From Ectothiorhodospiraceae bacterium (GTDB lineage Bacteria > Pseudomonadota > Gammaproteobacteria > Nitrococcales > Aquisalimonadaceae): 40,991 bases of DNA. Below are positions 32,453 to 40,991 of this stretch, piece by piece. A program made the position numbers and the translations under genes. The stretch's first letter is position 1, and each line of letters starts with the position of its first letter. Under the pieces are notes generated by a model. The model was not told the DNA's origin. It made no database searches and saw only the letters and a list, made by a program, of their open reading frames with translations. Where the stretch lies: assembly GCA_007125985.1 (NCBI GenBank), contig SLCE01000228.1:1-40991 (forward strand), in the 5' to 3' direction.

Positions 32453-35400
32453 ATGCTGCGCTTTTTCATCGATCGGCCGATTTTCTCCTCGGTGATTTCG
32501 TTCATCATCGTTCTGGCCGGGTTGGCCGCGCTGAACAACCTGCCGGTGGAGCAGTATCCCGACGTGGTGCCGCCGCAGATCGTGGTGCAGGCCAACTATC
32601 CGGGTGCGAGTTCCGAGGTGCTGGCGGAGTCGGTGGCGGCTCCGTTGGAGCAGGAGATCAACGGCGTGGACGACATGATTTACATGGAGTCCACCAGTAC
32701 CGATGCGGGGTTCCTGCAGATATCGGTGTCTTTCGAGATGGGAACCGACCCGGATCAGGCGGCTATCAACGTCAATAACCGGGTGCAGGCCGCCCTGCCG
32801 CGACTGCCGCAACAGGTACGTGATCAGGGCGTACGGGTTGAGGCGCGGTCCACCAACATCCTGATGGTGCCAGTGCTGAGTTCGCCGGATGGCCGCTATG
32901 ATTCCCTGTTCATCAGCAACTATGCGCTGCTCAACGTGCTGGATGAGCTGGTGCGTTTGCCCGGCGTGGGTGATGCGCGGCTGTTCGGGGCCCAGGACTA
33001 CTCCATGCGCGTCTGGCTGCGGCCGGACAAGTTGGCCCAGTTCGAACTCACACCCTCGGATGTGGCCGCTGCACTGCGCGAGCAGAACGCCCAGTTCGCC
33101 GCCGGCCGCATCGGAGCGGAGCCGGCGCCGGAGGAGCAGGCCTTTACCTTCACCGTGACCACCGACGGTCAGCTGGAGAGCCCGGAAGCCTTCGAAGAGA
33201 TCATCCTGCGGTCCGAAGGCGACGGCAGCACGCTGCGACTGGGTGATGTGGCGCGGGTCAGCCTGGGCGCCCAGCGCTACGAGTTTTCAGCCACGTACAA
33301 CGGCGAGCCCACGGTGCCGTTGGGTATCTACTTGCAACCTGGCGCCAACGCGCTGGACACCGCCCGCGAGGTACGCGCAGCGCTGGCCGATGTGTCCGAC
33401 CGTTTCCCGGATGGCCTGGAATACACGGTGGCCTATGACACCACGGAATTCGTCGAGATTTCCGTGCGCGAGGTGTTCATCACGCTGCTGATCGCCGTGG
33501 CGCTGGTCATCCTGGTGACGTTCCTGTTCCTGCAACATCTGCGGGCGACGCTGATCCCCGTGGTGGCGATTCCGGTGTCTTTGATCGGCACCTTCGCCGG
33601 CATGCAGTTGATGGGTTTCTCGGTCAACCTGCTAACCCTGTTCGGCCTGGTGCTGGCCATCGGCATCGTTGTGGACAACGCCATTATCGTCATGGAGAAC
33701 GTGGAACGACTGATGGCGGAGAAGGGGTTGAAGGCGCGGGAAGCCTCCATAGAGACCATGCAGCAGGTCGCCGGCGCCGTGGTGGCCTCCACGCTGGTGC
33801 TGGTGGCGGTGTTCGCACCCGTGGCCTTCTTGGGCGGACTCTCCGGCGAGCTTTACCGGCAGTTCGCGGTCACCATTGCCGTTTCGGTGGTGGTCTCGGG
33901 CGTGGTGGCGCTGACCCTGACGCCGGCCATGTGTGCCCTGTTGCTGGACAAACAGAAGCACACCGTGGCGTGGCCGTTCGCCGTGTTCAATCGTGCATTC
34001 AATGCCCTCACCCGCGGTTTTGTGGCGACGGTGGGGCTGTTGCTGCGTTTCCGCAAGGTGGGTGTGGTGCTGTTTCTGCTGTTCTGTGGCACCGCGGTGT
34101 TTCTGATGGAGCGGATGCCTTCCGGCCTGGTGCCGCAGGAAGACCAGGGTGTGGCGCTGGTGGTGGGGCAGCTACCCCCGGTTTCGGCCCTGGGCCGCTC
34201 GGAGCAGGTACGGGATGACCTGGCCGATCGCCTGCGTGAGATCGACGAGATCGAACGGTTCACCGCCTTTGCCGGCTTTGACATCATCGCCTCCTCGCTT
34301 CGGTCCAACGCCATTATCGGCTTCGCCAACCTGAGCGACTGGTCCGAGCGCCCTGATCCCGCTCAGCATGCCTCAGCCGTCGTGGGAAAGATCATGGGGG
34401 TCGGGGCCGGCATGCAGGAAGCCAACGTGTTCGCCTTCACCCCGCCGCCGATTCAGGGACTGTCTCTCACCGGCGGTGTGGAAGGCTATCTGCAGGTCCG
34501 CGGCGAGACCACCACGGATGAGGTGGAAGCCCTCGCACAGCAGGTGGTGGAGGCCGCCAATGAGCGGCCGGAACTGACCAATGTGCAGGCCACGCTGGAC
34601 ACCGGCATCCCCCGCTACAGCGCCACCGTGGACCGGGAAAAGGCCCGGGCGCTGGATGTGCCCATCGACAGCATTTTCGAGACCATGCAGAGCACGTTCG
34701 GGTCACTGTATATCAATGATTTCACCTACCAGGGGCGCCTGTGGCAGGTGAACATGCAGTCGGAGGCCGAGTTCCGCAGTCAGGCGCAGGACCTGCGGCA
34801 TGTCTTCGTCCGCTCCGGTTCGGGTGAGATGGTGTCGGTGGATTCGCTGGTGACGCTGAAGCGGGGCAGTGGCGCCGATATCATCAATCGCTTCAACATC
34901 TACCAGTCGGCCCGCCTGCTCGCGGATCCAGCGCCCGGTTTCACCACCGGGCAGGCACGCGAAGCCATGGAGGAGGTTGTCGCCGGTCTGGGCAGCGAGA
35001 CCCAGACCACGCTGGGCTGGATCGGCGAAGCCTATCAGTTGCAGGCCGCCTCCGGTGCCGGTGGTGCTGCCTTCGGGCTGGGGCTGCTGATGGTGTTCCT
35101 GATTCTGGCGGCGCAGTACGAGCGCCTCACCTTGCCGCTGGCCGTGGCCACGGCGGTGCCCTTCGGCGTATTGGGTGCGGCGCTGGCGGCGACCTTGCGC
35201 GGCTTCCCCAACGACATCTATTTCCAGGTGGGGCTGCTGGTGCTGATCGGTCTGGCGGCGAAAAACGCCATTCTGATCGTCGAGTTCGCAGCCCAGAACC
35301 GACGGGCGGGCATGAGCTCCACCGACGCCGCCATGGCCGCGGCGCGGCAGCGTTTCCGGGCCATCATCATGACTGCGATGACCTTCATCATCGGCACGCT

Positions 35401-35587
35401 GCCGCTGGTGTTTGCCACCGGCGCCGGCGCAGCCAGCCGGCAGGAGATCGGCACGGTCGTGGTGGGGGGTATGATCGCCGCGAGCACCCTGGCGCTGCTG
35501 TTCGTGCCCTTGTTCTACAAGCTCTTTGATGATCTGGCCACCTGGCGCCAGAATCGCCGCCAGGCGAAGGAGGCCAATGATGCGTAA
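32453..35587 (+). CDS. RND multidrug efflux pump, HAE1 (AcrB-like) family
   Basis: Proton-driven inner-membrane exporter of 1044 aa, full length for the family. N-terminus [20 protein letters not shown], followed by the first periplasmic loop with [24 protein letters not shown]4 region [25 protein letters not shown]; second periplasmic loop; TM10 [18 protein letters not shown]. Proton-relay residues: Asp408 and Lys937 are present, but the second Asp of the AcrB pair is Asn409, as in a known subset of HAE1 pumps. AGGAG lies about 9 bases upstream of the ATG. Overlaps the outer-membrane factor gene. Substrates cannot be inferred. Confidence 0.95.
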   Translation: MLRFFIDRPIFSSVISFIIVLAGLAALNNLPVEQYPDVVPPQIVVQANYPGASSEVLAESVAAPLEQEINGVDDMIYMESTSTDAGFLQISVSFEMGTDPDQAAINVNNRVQAALPRLPQQVRDQGVRVEARSTNILMVPVLSSPDGRYDSLFISNYALLNVLDELVRLPGVGDARLFGAQDYSMRVWLRPDKLAQFELTPSDVAAALREQNAQFAAGRIGAEPAPEEQAFTFTVTTDGQLESPEAFEEIILRSEGDGSTLRLGDVARVSLGAQRYEFSATYNGEPTVPLGIYLQPGANALDTAREVRAALADVSDRFPDGLEYTVAYDTTEFVEISVREVFITLLIAVALVILVTFLFLQHLRATLIPVVAIPVSLIGTFAGMQLMGFSVNLLTLFGLVLAIGIVVDNAIIVMENVERLMAEKGLKAREASIETMQQVAGAVVASTLVLVAVFAPVAFLGGLSGELYRQFAVTIAVSVVVSGVVALTLTPAMCALLLDKQKHTVAWPFAVFNRAFNALTRGFVATVGLLLRFRKVGVVLFLLFCGTAVFLMERMPSGLVPQEDQGVALVVGQLPPVSALGRSEQVRDDLADRLREIDEIERFTAFAGFDIIASSLRSNAIIGFANLSDWSERPDPAQHASAVVGKIMGVGAGMQEANVFAFTPPPIQGLSLTGGVEGYLQVRGETTTDEVEALAQQVVEAANERPELTNVQATLDTGIPRYSATVDREKARALDVPIDSIFETMQSTFGSLYINDFTYQGRLWQVNMQSEAEFRSQAQDLRHVFVRSGSGEMVSVDSLVTLKRGSGADIINRFNIYQSARLLADPAPGFTTGQAREAMEEVVAGLGSETQTTLGWIGEAYQLQAASGAGGAAFGLGLLMVFLILAAQYERLTLPLAVATAVPFGVLGAALAATLRGFPNDIYFQVGLLVLIGLAAKNAILIVEFAAQNRRAGMSSTDAAMAAARQRFRAIIMTAMTFIIGTLPLVFATGAGAASRQEIGTVVVGGMIAASTLALLFVPLFYKLFDDLATWRQNRRQAKEANDA

Positions 35588-37028
35588 GTGGGGGGTGATC
35601 GCCGTCAGCGCGCTGTTCCTTGCCGGTTGCGCGGTGGGGCCGGACTACCAGCGCCCGGAGCTGGATCTGCCCGAGGACTGGCCCGAGCATGTGCTGCTTA
35701 GTGAGGACGAGCAACAGGCCTGGCAGGACTGGTGGACACGGTACCAGGACCCGCAGCTGGATGCTCTGGTGGAGCTGGCGCTGGACCATAATCTGGATGT
35801 CCGGCTGCAGGTGCAGCGCATTCAGGAATCCCGCGCCCGGCTGGGCCTGGTGGATGCCAATCGCCTGCCTACGCTGGACGCCCAGGCGGAGGCGGCGCGG
35901 GAACGCCAACCGGCCGCCGCCGCGCCCGCCTCGGGTGCCGGAGGCACCGGCAATCTGTTTTCCATCACCGGCGCACTGGGCTACGAGCTGGATCTGTGGG
36001 GGCGTCTGGCGCGTCAGCAGGAAGTGGCCGAGGCCTTTCTGGAGCAATCCCGGTTCAGTCATGAGGCTGTGCGGCTGAACGTGGTGGCGGACGTGGTGGC
36101 CACCTACGTGAACCTCCGCAGTGCGCAGGAGCAGTTGGCGATTACCGAACGCACGCTGGAGTCCCGTGAACGCACCTTCGACCTGGAGCGGATTCGCCAT
36201 GAGGACGGGGAAACCGATGCGTTGACCCTCCGCCAGGCGGCTTCGGAGCTGGAAACCACCCGGGCACGGATTCCCCCGCTGCGCCAGGAGGTACTGACCC
36301 TGGAAGGAGCGCTGGCCGTGCTGTTGGGGATGGGACCAGGCGAACTGCTCGGCGAACTGGACTTCGGTGACAGCCGCCTTGCCGATTTGGAGTTGCCGGA
36401 TCAGGTGCCCGCCGTCATGCCGTCGGAACTGCTGCGCCGCCGCCCTGATATCCGCGCGGCGGAGGCCGAGTTGATGGCGTCCACCGCGGAAATCGGTGTC
36501 GCTGAGGCCGACCGGCTTCCCAGACTGAACCTGATGGGGTTCCTCGGCACGGCCGCCACCGATACCAGCGATCTGTTCAGCGGGCCGGCGCAAACCTGGG
36601 GGCTGGGCGCCTCGGTGGCCGGGCCGCTGATTGATTTTGGCCGCGGCCGTGCGCGGGTGGATACAGCGGAAGCCCTGCGCGATCAGGCGGAAACCCGCTA
36701 TGCCATCACTGTGACCCAGGCGTTCCGCGAGGTCCGGGATGCCCTGGTGCTGTACCAGGCCACCGACGAGCGCGTGGGGGCCATCCGGCGGCAGGTGCAG
36801 GCCATCGAGGAGACGCGCGATCTGGCGCAGATCCGCTACGAGGAAGGCTTTACCGGTTTCATCGAACTGCTGGACGCCGAACGCGCCCTGCTGGATGCGG
36901 AACTGGCCCTGAGCGAGGCCCTGCGGGATCGCCTCGGGGCGACGGCCACACTGTTCAAGGCTATGGGCGGCGGATGGACGGATGGGCACCCTGAACTGGG
37001 CGCAACAGAGGCGCTCCAGGATGGTTGA
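35580..37028 (+). CDS. outer-membrane efflux factor, OprM/NodT family lipoprotein
   Basis: Outer-membrane exit channel of the RND pump (482 aa). Signal peptide with lipobox FLAGC, then [18 protein letters not shown], the standard start of NodT-type factors. Two tandem OEP repeats follow, with [20 protein letters not shown] and [21 protein letters not shown] in the first and [35 protein letters not shown] and [19 protein letters not shown] in the second. Start at the second of two adjacent ATGs (35580), 6 bases after GGAGG and overlapping the pump stop by eight bases. Ends overlapping the MipA gene. Confidence 0.95.
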   Translation: MRKWGVIAVSALFLAGCAVGPDYQRPELDLPEDWPEHVLLSEDEQQAWQDWWTRYQDPQLDALVELALDHNLDVRLQVQRIQESRARLGLVDANRLPTLDAQAEAARERQPAAAAPASGAGGTGNLFSITGALGYELDLWGRLARQQEVAEAFLEQSRFSHEAVRLNVVADVVATYVNLRSAQEQLAITERTLESRERTFDLERIRHEDGETDALTLRQAASELETTRARIPPLRQEVLTLEGALAVLLGMGPGELLGELDFGDSRLADLELPDQVPAVMPSELLRRRPDIRAAEAELMASTAEIGVAEADRLPRLNLMGFLGTAATDTSDLFSGPAQTWGLGASVAGPLIDFGRGRARVDTAEALRDQAETRYAITVTQAFREVRDALVLYQATDERVGAIRRQVQAIEETRDLAQIRYEEGFTGFIELLDAERALLDAELALSEALRDRLGATATLFKAMGGGWTDGHPELGATEALQDG

Positions 37029-37839
37029 CCGTCGGGGCCTGGTGTCCCTGTTGTTCCGCACCGTTGCCCTGTCCGCCGTTCTGTTGCTGACGGGTCAGGC
37101 CGCGGCGTCAGACTCGCGTGAGGCCATGGCGGCCATGCAGATGCCGGAGGGCGCCTGGCGCGTCGCCGCGGGCGCCGGGGTGGGTCTGTTTCCGGAGTAT
37201 TCCGGCGCCTCCACCTACCGCACGCTGCCGCTTCCCTTCATTGACGTGGCCTGGGGCAACCGAGTCCGGATCAATCCGGCGCAGGGCGTCCGCCTGGACG
37301 TGCTGCCCGGACGACGCTGGGACGGCGGACCGGTGATCCGCTACCTGGGCGGGCGCTCAGCGCGCGGCGCCATTTCGGATCTGGACACCGTGCGGGGCGG
37401 GGCCGCGGCCGGTGCCTATCTACGGTATTCCCTGGGTCCGATCCAGCTGCGTGCCGAGGCGGTCAGCCCGTTTACCGGCGACACCTCCGGCACGCGGGTC
37501 TCCTTCGGTGCGAACTGGCGCGGGCTGCTGGGGCCGCGGGCGTTTTACGCTGTTGGTCCGTCTGCGGTGTGGGACAGCAGCAACCGGGCCGATCGGCTAT
37601 ACGGTCTGTCAGAGGCGGACGCCGATCTGCTCGGAGTTGCTCCGCATGAGGCGGGCAGCGGCGTCGTCAGCGTCAGGCTGAGCGGCACCCTAGTGTGGAT
37701 GATTGATCGCAACTGGAGCCTGACCAGTTTCGTTCTCGCGGGGAGACTGGTGGATGATGCGGCGGCGAGCCCCATCGTTGACGACCTGGGCAATCGGAAC
37801 CAGGGACTGGTGGGCCTGATCGGCCTCTACCGCTTCTGA
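37021..37839 (+). CDS. MipA/OmpV family outer-membrane protein
   Basis: Beta-barrel protein of 272 aa. Signal peptide (VALSAVLLLTGQAAAS), then WRVAAGAGVGLFPEYSGASTYRTLPLPFIDVAWGNRVRINPAQGVRLDVL, the diagnostic MipA/OmpV opening in which the barrel strands alternate. It ends in an aromatic Phe (GLVGLIGLYRF), as outer-membrane barrels do. In E. coli MipA scaffolds peptidoglycan synthase and hydrolase; in other bacteria relatives are tied to antibiotic and metal tolerance. ATG at 37021 overlaps the outer-membrane factor stop by eight bases, so it belongs to the efflux operon and may support envelope function of the pump. Confidence 0.9.
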   Translation: MVDRRGLVSLLFRTVALSAVLLLTGQAAASDSREAMAAMQMPEGAWRVAAGAGVGLFPEYSGASTYRTLPLPFIDVAWGNRVRINPAQGVRLDVLPGRRWDGGPVIRYLGGRSARGAISDLDTVRGGAAAGAYLRYSLGPIQLRAEAVSPFTGDTSGTRVSFGANWRGLLGPRAFYAVGPSAVWDSSNRADRLYGLSEADADLLGVAPHEAGSGVVSVRLSGTLVWMIDRNWSLTSFVLAGRLVDDAAASPIVDDLGNRNQGLVGLIGLYRF

Positions 37840-37854
37840 AACGAGGAGTGAGGG

Positions 37855-38385
37855 ATGAGCCAGCCTGGAATGCGCTGGCCAGTGCCGATTTTTTCTGCGC
37901 TTGCGCTGCTTGTGGCTTGCGTGCCCGCCCAGGCCCTGGAGGTTGGGGTGCGGATCGGCACGAATCTGCGCGGAGCGCAGGGCGTGGATTCACAGGAAGT
38001 CTACGTGCGCGCGCCACTTCCGTACGCGGTCGGTCAGCCGCAGGGTTGGCACCTGCGCAGCTACCTGGAAGCCAACGCCGGGCGGTTGGTCACCCGCGCT
38101 GATTCCCTGGCCTATGGGGGCGTCGCCGGTGCCCTTTGGCTCAACAGTCCTGCCTCGCCGCTGAGCCTCGGTGCCGGCACCGGTCCGACCTACCTGTCGC
38201 AAGCCACGCTGGGGCATCGGGATTTTGGGGGACACTGGCAGTTCACAAGCCATGCCGTCGTCCGGTTGGCGTTCACGCCGGCGGTGAGCCTCGCCTATCG
38301 GGTGCAGCATACGACCAATGCGGGTCGCTACTCGCCCAACGATGGGATCGACATCCATGCGGTGGAACTGCGGTTGCGATTCTGA
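37855..38385 (+). CDS. PagL-like lipid A deacylase homologue with substituted catalytic residues
   Basis: Small outer-membrane beta-barrel (176 aa) with signal peptide LALLVACVPAQA. The C-terminal signature YRVQHTTNAGRYSPNDGID, then ...LRLRF, matches PagL (lipid A 3-O-deacylase) where the catalytic triad is His-X-Ser and Glu twelve residues after the Ser. Here His152 is kept, Ser is Thr154 and Glu is Asp166 at exactly the same spacing. It is unclear whether the enzyme is active. GAGGAG ribosome site about 9 bases before the ATG; 15 bases after the MipA gene, hence likely the last gene of the efflux operon. The earlier part of the barrel is weakly conserved, so the family call rests mainly on the C-terminus. 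Confidence 0.72.
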   Translation: MSQPGMRWPVPIFSALALLVACVPAQALEVGVRIGTNLRGAQGVDSQEVYVRAPLPYAVGQPQGWHLRSYLEANAGRLVTRADSLAYGGVAGALWLNSPASPLSLGAGTGPTYLSQATLGHRDFGGHWQFTSHAVVRLAFTPAVSLAYRVQHTTNAGRYSPNDGIDIHAVELRLRF

Positions 38386-38492
38386 TCCTTCCGGATGAAC
38401 AGAAATGGCATCGCCAGGTCCGGGATCAGGAGAGCTTGCTAACCTTGATGGAGAGTCTCCGACCAAGGTGGTAGCAACGGAAGGGAGGCGTT

Positions 38493-39548
38493 ATGCGTAT
38501 CGGGGTTCCCAGGGAGATCAAGCCGCTGGAGGGGCGCGTCGCGCTGATACCAGCAGCCTGCAGTGACTTGGTTCGTGCCGGACACACAGTCTACGTTCAG
38601 GCCGGGGCGGGCGAGAAAAGCGCCTTCAGCGACGCGGAATTTGCCGCGGTCGGCGCAGAGTTGGTGCCGGATGCCGCCACCCTGTATTCAAAGGCCGAAT
38701 TGGTGGTCAAGGTCAAGGAGCCCGTGGACGGGGATCTGCGGCACCTGCACGCCGACCACCGGCTGTTCTGTTTTCTGCACTTGGCCGCGGAGCCGGCGCT
38801 GAGGCGCAGGCTGCTGGACATCGGGCTTACTGCGGTCGGCTTCGAGACGGTGGAAGAGAACGACGGCAGCCTGCCGCTGCTTGCCCCCATGAGCCTGATC
38901 GCAGGCAGCCTTGCTGTGCAGATCGGTGCCCACCTGTTGCACCAACCCCAGGGCGGCAAGGGCGTATTGCTCGGCGGGTTGCCGGCAGCTCCCAGGGGTC
39001 ACGTGGTGGTGCTGGGTTCGGGCGTAGCGGGCGGTAATTCAGCCAGGCTGGCCGCCAGCATGGGGGCGCGGGTCACCGCGTTCGACAAGCGGATGGATCG
39101 CATGAGCGCCATGATGAACGCCGCACCCAACGTCACCGCCCTTTACCCTTACAGCGACGTGGTGGCCGAGATGCTCAGCACCGCCGATCTGGTCATTGGT
39201 GCCGTGCTGGTCACCGGAAGCCGCACCCCCCGGCTCGTCACTCGGGACATGGTGGCATCCATGGAGCCGGGTAGCGTTATCGTGGATGTCTCGGTGGATC
39301 AAGGCGGCTGCGTGGAAACCACCCATCCCACCACCTATGCCGATCCCACCTATCAGCAGCTCGGGGTCACCCACTTCGCCGTCACCAACATGCCGGGTGG
39401 CGTGCCGCGCACCGCCAGCCACGCCCTGTCCGCGGCGATACTTCCCTACGTGCAGCAGATCGCGGAGCCCGAGTGGCAGGACCACCCGCCGTTGGCCCGT
39501 GGGGTGAATGTCAGCGACGGCGAGCTCGTGCACCCGGCTCTGCGGTAG
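38493..39548 (+). CDS. ald: alanine dehydrogenase
   Basis: Cytoplasmic NAD-dependent interconversion of L-alanine with pyruvate and ammonia (351 aa; slightly shorter than the usual 370). N-terminal MRIGVPREIKPLEGRVALIP is the AlaDh/PNT signature. Pyruvate-binding Lys75 (VVKVKEP) and catalytic His96 (CFLHLAAE) are in their canonical positions. The nucleotide motif is VVVLGSGVAGGNSARLAASMGA, followed by DKRMDRMSAM and VIVDVSVDQGGCVETTHPTTY; the last is an active-site loop conserved in AlaDh. GGGAGG lies about 6 bases before the ATG. Monocistronic; converges with the next gene. The short region 38386-38492 before it holds no obvious gene. Confidence 0.93.
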   Translation: MRIGVPREIKPLEGRVALIPAACSDLVRAGHTVYVQAGAGEKSAFSDAEFAAVGAELVPDAATLYSKAELVVKVKEPVDGDLRHLHADHRLFCFLHLAAEPALRRRLLDIGLTAVGFETVEENDGSLPLLAPMSLIAGSLAVQIGAHLLHQPQGGKGVLLGGLPAAPRGHVVVLGSGVAGGNSARLAASMGARVTAFDKRMDRMSAMMNAAPNVTALYPYSDVVAEMLSTADLVIGAVLVTGSRTPRLVTRDMVASMEPGSVIVDVSVDQGGCVETTHPTTYADPTYQQLGVTHFAVTNMPGGVPRTASHALSAAILPYVQQIAEPEWQDHPPLARGVNVSDGELVHPALR

Positions 39549-39636
39549 TGCTTCCTGGTTGGCGGGCCAGCTCCCGCGAACGGTGGCGGCAGGAGGCTGG
39601 GAGACTGTCCACACTCCTCGGCTGCCGTGTCCCGCG

Positions 39637-40539
39637 TCACGTCGTCGTCAAGCACTCCGGCAGACAGTCGCGCATGGCGCGAGGCACGACATCCAGCTCG
39701 GCGAAGGTACCGACCGCTTCGCTGACGCAGTTGTCCTGCTGCATCAAGATCACCTGGTCGCGGGTCAGCGGCGGGTTGGGCAGAACCGAGGCGGCCAGCG
39801 CCACAAGGTGCCACAGTGGAAAGGGAACCGGCAGCAGCGGACGGCGTCGTTCCAGGTACGTCAGCAGCAGGGTGAGGATATCTCGGTAGCGGATCACGTC
39901 GGGCCCGCCCAGCTCGTAGATCCGCCAATGGGGTGGGTTGCCGCCCAGCAGGCGGACCACGGCACGTGCCACATCCACCACATGGACCGGTTGCAGGAGG
40001 GTATCTCCGCGGCCGAACAGCGGAATCACCGGCAGGCGGGTGAGTTCGGCCAAGTTGCTCAGAAAGGCGTCCCGGGGGCCGAAAAGCACGCTGGGGCGCA
40101 CAATGACCGCCTTGGGGAACTCCGCAATGACTTCCGCTTCGCCCCGGGCCCTGGCCCGTACATAGGGCGAGCGGGAGCGTGAATCGCTGCCGATCCCGGA
40201 GATATGCACCAGCCGTTTGATGCCGGCCGCCGTGGCCAGGCGGGCGAGCCGGCCGGCCCCCTCGACATGAATCTCGTCGAAGCGGGTCTTGCGGCCCTGC
40301 ACGTACAGACTCACTGCGTTCACGACACCGCCGGCGCCGTCCAGGGCATCGGCCACGCTGGCCTCGTCACGGATGTCGGCGCTGACCAGTGACAGCGGGT
40401 CACTCTCCTTAACCCACGCTGGCAGGGTAGGCTGGCGGGCGGCGATACGCACCGCGTGGCCGGCACCCAGCAGCTCGTGCACAATGGCGCTACCGAGAAA
40501 GCCGGAGCCGCCGAACACCGTGATCGGGTCGTTGGGCAT
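39637..40539 (-). CDS. NDUFA9-like NAD(P)-binding (atypical SDR) protein
   Basis: 300-aa protein of the atypical short-chain dehydrogenase group. The cofactor motif ITVFGGSGFLGSAIVHELL is at residues 5-23, followed by VRIAARQP and VNAVSLYVQGRKTRFDEIHVEGA, VHISGIGSDSRSRSPYVRARARGEAEV and AVIVRPSVLFGPRDAFLSNLAELTR. This is the complex I NDUFA9 pattern: no Tyr-X3-Lys catalytic pair is in the normal place, with Y-V-R-A-R-A instead, so it probably binds NAD(P) and quinone or ubiquinone-related partners without classic dehydrogenase activity. ATG at 40539 is selected since the open frame above it encodes no conserved residues. Convergent with ald; minus strand. Confidence 0.88.
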   Translation of the reverse strand: MPNDPITVFGGSGFLGSAIVHELLGAGHAVRIAARQPTLPAWVKESDPLSLVSADIRDEASVADALDGAGGVVNAVSLYVQGRKTRFDEIHVEGAGRLARLATAAGIKRLVHISGIGSDSRSRSPYVRARARGEAEVIAEFPKAVIVRPSVLFGPRDAFLSNLAELTRLPVIPLFGRGDTLLQPVHVVDVARAVVRLLGGNPPHWRIYELGGPDVIRYRDILTLLLTYLERRRPLLPVPFPLWHLVALAASVLPNPPLTRDQVILMQQDNCVSEAVGTFAELDVVPRAMRDCLPECLTTT

Positions 40540-40697
40540 GGACCTCACCCGTCGAGCGTGCTGGCGTATAACTAATTGCCAGCGGAAAACGGAATGCGTA
40601 CATGTGGCATCTCCGCACGCGTTGGCACCGGGCGCCAGACGCAACCATAAAACGCGTTGCCGGGATCCGATCCGGGCACCGCGACCAGACCGGGGAG

Positions 40698-40991
40698 CTA
40701 CTTCTCCTTCAACAGAGACTTGAGATCGGCGAACGGTGAATGCTTCGCCGTAGTGCTGGTATCGCTCGCGGACCCCTTACCGACGTGCGCCTCAATCTGG
40801 CGCTGGTGCTCATTGTCGTGGCAATAGATGCACAGCAACTCCCAGTTGCTGCCGTCCGGAGGGTTGTTGTCATGATTGTGGTCACGGTGATGTACCGTCA
40901 ACTCGTGCAGGTTGTCGCGCGAGAACTCACGGGCGCACCGGCCACAGATCCACGGGTACATCTTCAGCGCGCGCTCGCGGTAGCCCTGCCC
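40698..40991 (-). CDS. yajD: YajD family HNH nuclease (5' end outside window)
   Basis: 97 codons of an HNH endonuclease are visible; the start lies beyond the right edge, as the frame remains open through GQGYRERALK before MYPWICGRC. It matches E. coli YajD: zinc cysteines CGRC and CIYC, the HNH core ELTVHHRDHNHDNNPPDGSNWELLCIYCHDNEH and the ending HSPFADLKSLLKEK. The ATG at 40961 is internal and should not be taken as the start. Role in the cell is unknown; the fold suggests a nucleic-acid endonuclease. About 160 bases separate its stop from the NDUFA9-like gene. Confidence 0.9.
   Translation of the reverse strand, partial: GQGYRERALKMYPWICGRCAREFSRDNLHELTVHHRDHNHDNNPPDGSNWELLCIYCHDNEHQRQIEAHVGKGSASDTSTTAKHSPFADLKSLLKEK

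Noticed and set aside
35388-37061. Minus-strand open frame opposite the outer-membrane factor gene
   Set aside because: No domain resemblance; the plus-strand gene shows signal peptide, lipobox and OEP repeats.
40638-40680. Imperfect GGGATC/GATCCGGG inverted repeat between the last two genes
   Set aside because: Too short and mismatched, with no T-tract, to call a terminator or operator.

Overview
The window is a high-GC, gene-dense bacterial chromosomal segment with no rRNA, tRNA, CRISPR, phage or transposase genes that I can see. AidB, YajD, a Scs/DsbD-type thiol system, a PCuAC copper chaperone, tripartite RND efflux and MipA/PagL-type outer-membrane proteins point to a Gram-negative proteobacterium, most likely a gammaproteobacterium. 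A halophilic or Ectothiorhodospiraceae-like source is only an impression.

Layout. 1-1810 (minus): an FtsX-type permease (cut by the left edge) and its LolD/MacB-type ATPase. 1935-2414 (plus): a PCuAC copper chaperone behind a CRP/FNR-type box. 2506-2608: a 103-bp branched inverted repeat. 2663-7188 (minus): aldehyde dehydrogenase, TetR regulator, a decayed Bcr/CflA transporter fragment, a YbfB-type MFS transporter and an alpha/beta hydrolase. 7246-9809 (minus): two more alpha/beta hydrolases, one a lipoprotein with an NTF2-like tail. 9970-10407 (plus): a host-attachment family protein behind a second, nearly identical FNR-type box. 10518-13696 (minus): a copper/thiol-redox cluster of CusF-like lipoprotein, ScsB/DsbD-like reductase and TlpA-like thioredoxin. 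13697-14107 is a strikingly AT-rich gap before a small secreted protein (14108-14551) with a clear terminator.

14642-15604 (minus) is a quinone-oxidoreductase-like enzyme. 15736-22866 (plus) is a translationally coupled peptide/opine-type ABC transporter operon (SBP, two permeases, two ATPases) followed by an unreported-looking 59-aa membrane ORF. The binding protein appears to be circularly permuted relative to ordinary family-5 solute-binding proteins, and the permeases carry extra periplasmic domains; this is the most unusual system here. 22930-26526 holds aidB, a zinc alcohol dehydrogenase and a thioesterase. 26558-29123 (minus) is modABC for molybdate uptake, divergent from an MFS transporter.

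30539-37028 (plus) is an efflux locus: a consensus-like promoter with a perfect palindrome just after its -10, a TetR repressor, then lipoprotein adaptor, RND pump and outer-membrane factor. It continues, nearly without gaps, into a MipA/OmpV protein and a PagL-like lipid A deacylase whose catalytic Ser and Glu appear as Thr and Asp. The window ends with alanine dehydrogenase (plus), an NDUFA9-like NAD(P)-binding protein (minus) and the 3' part of yajD (minus).
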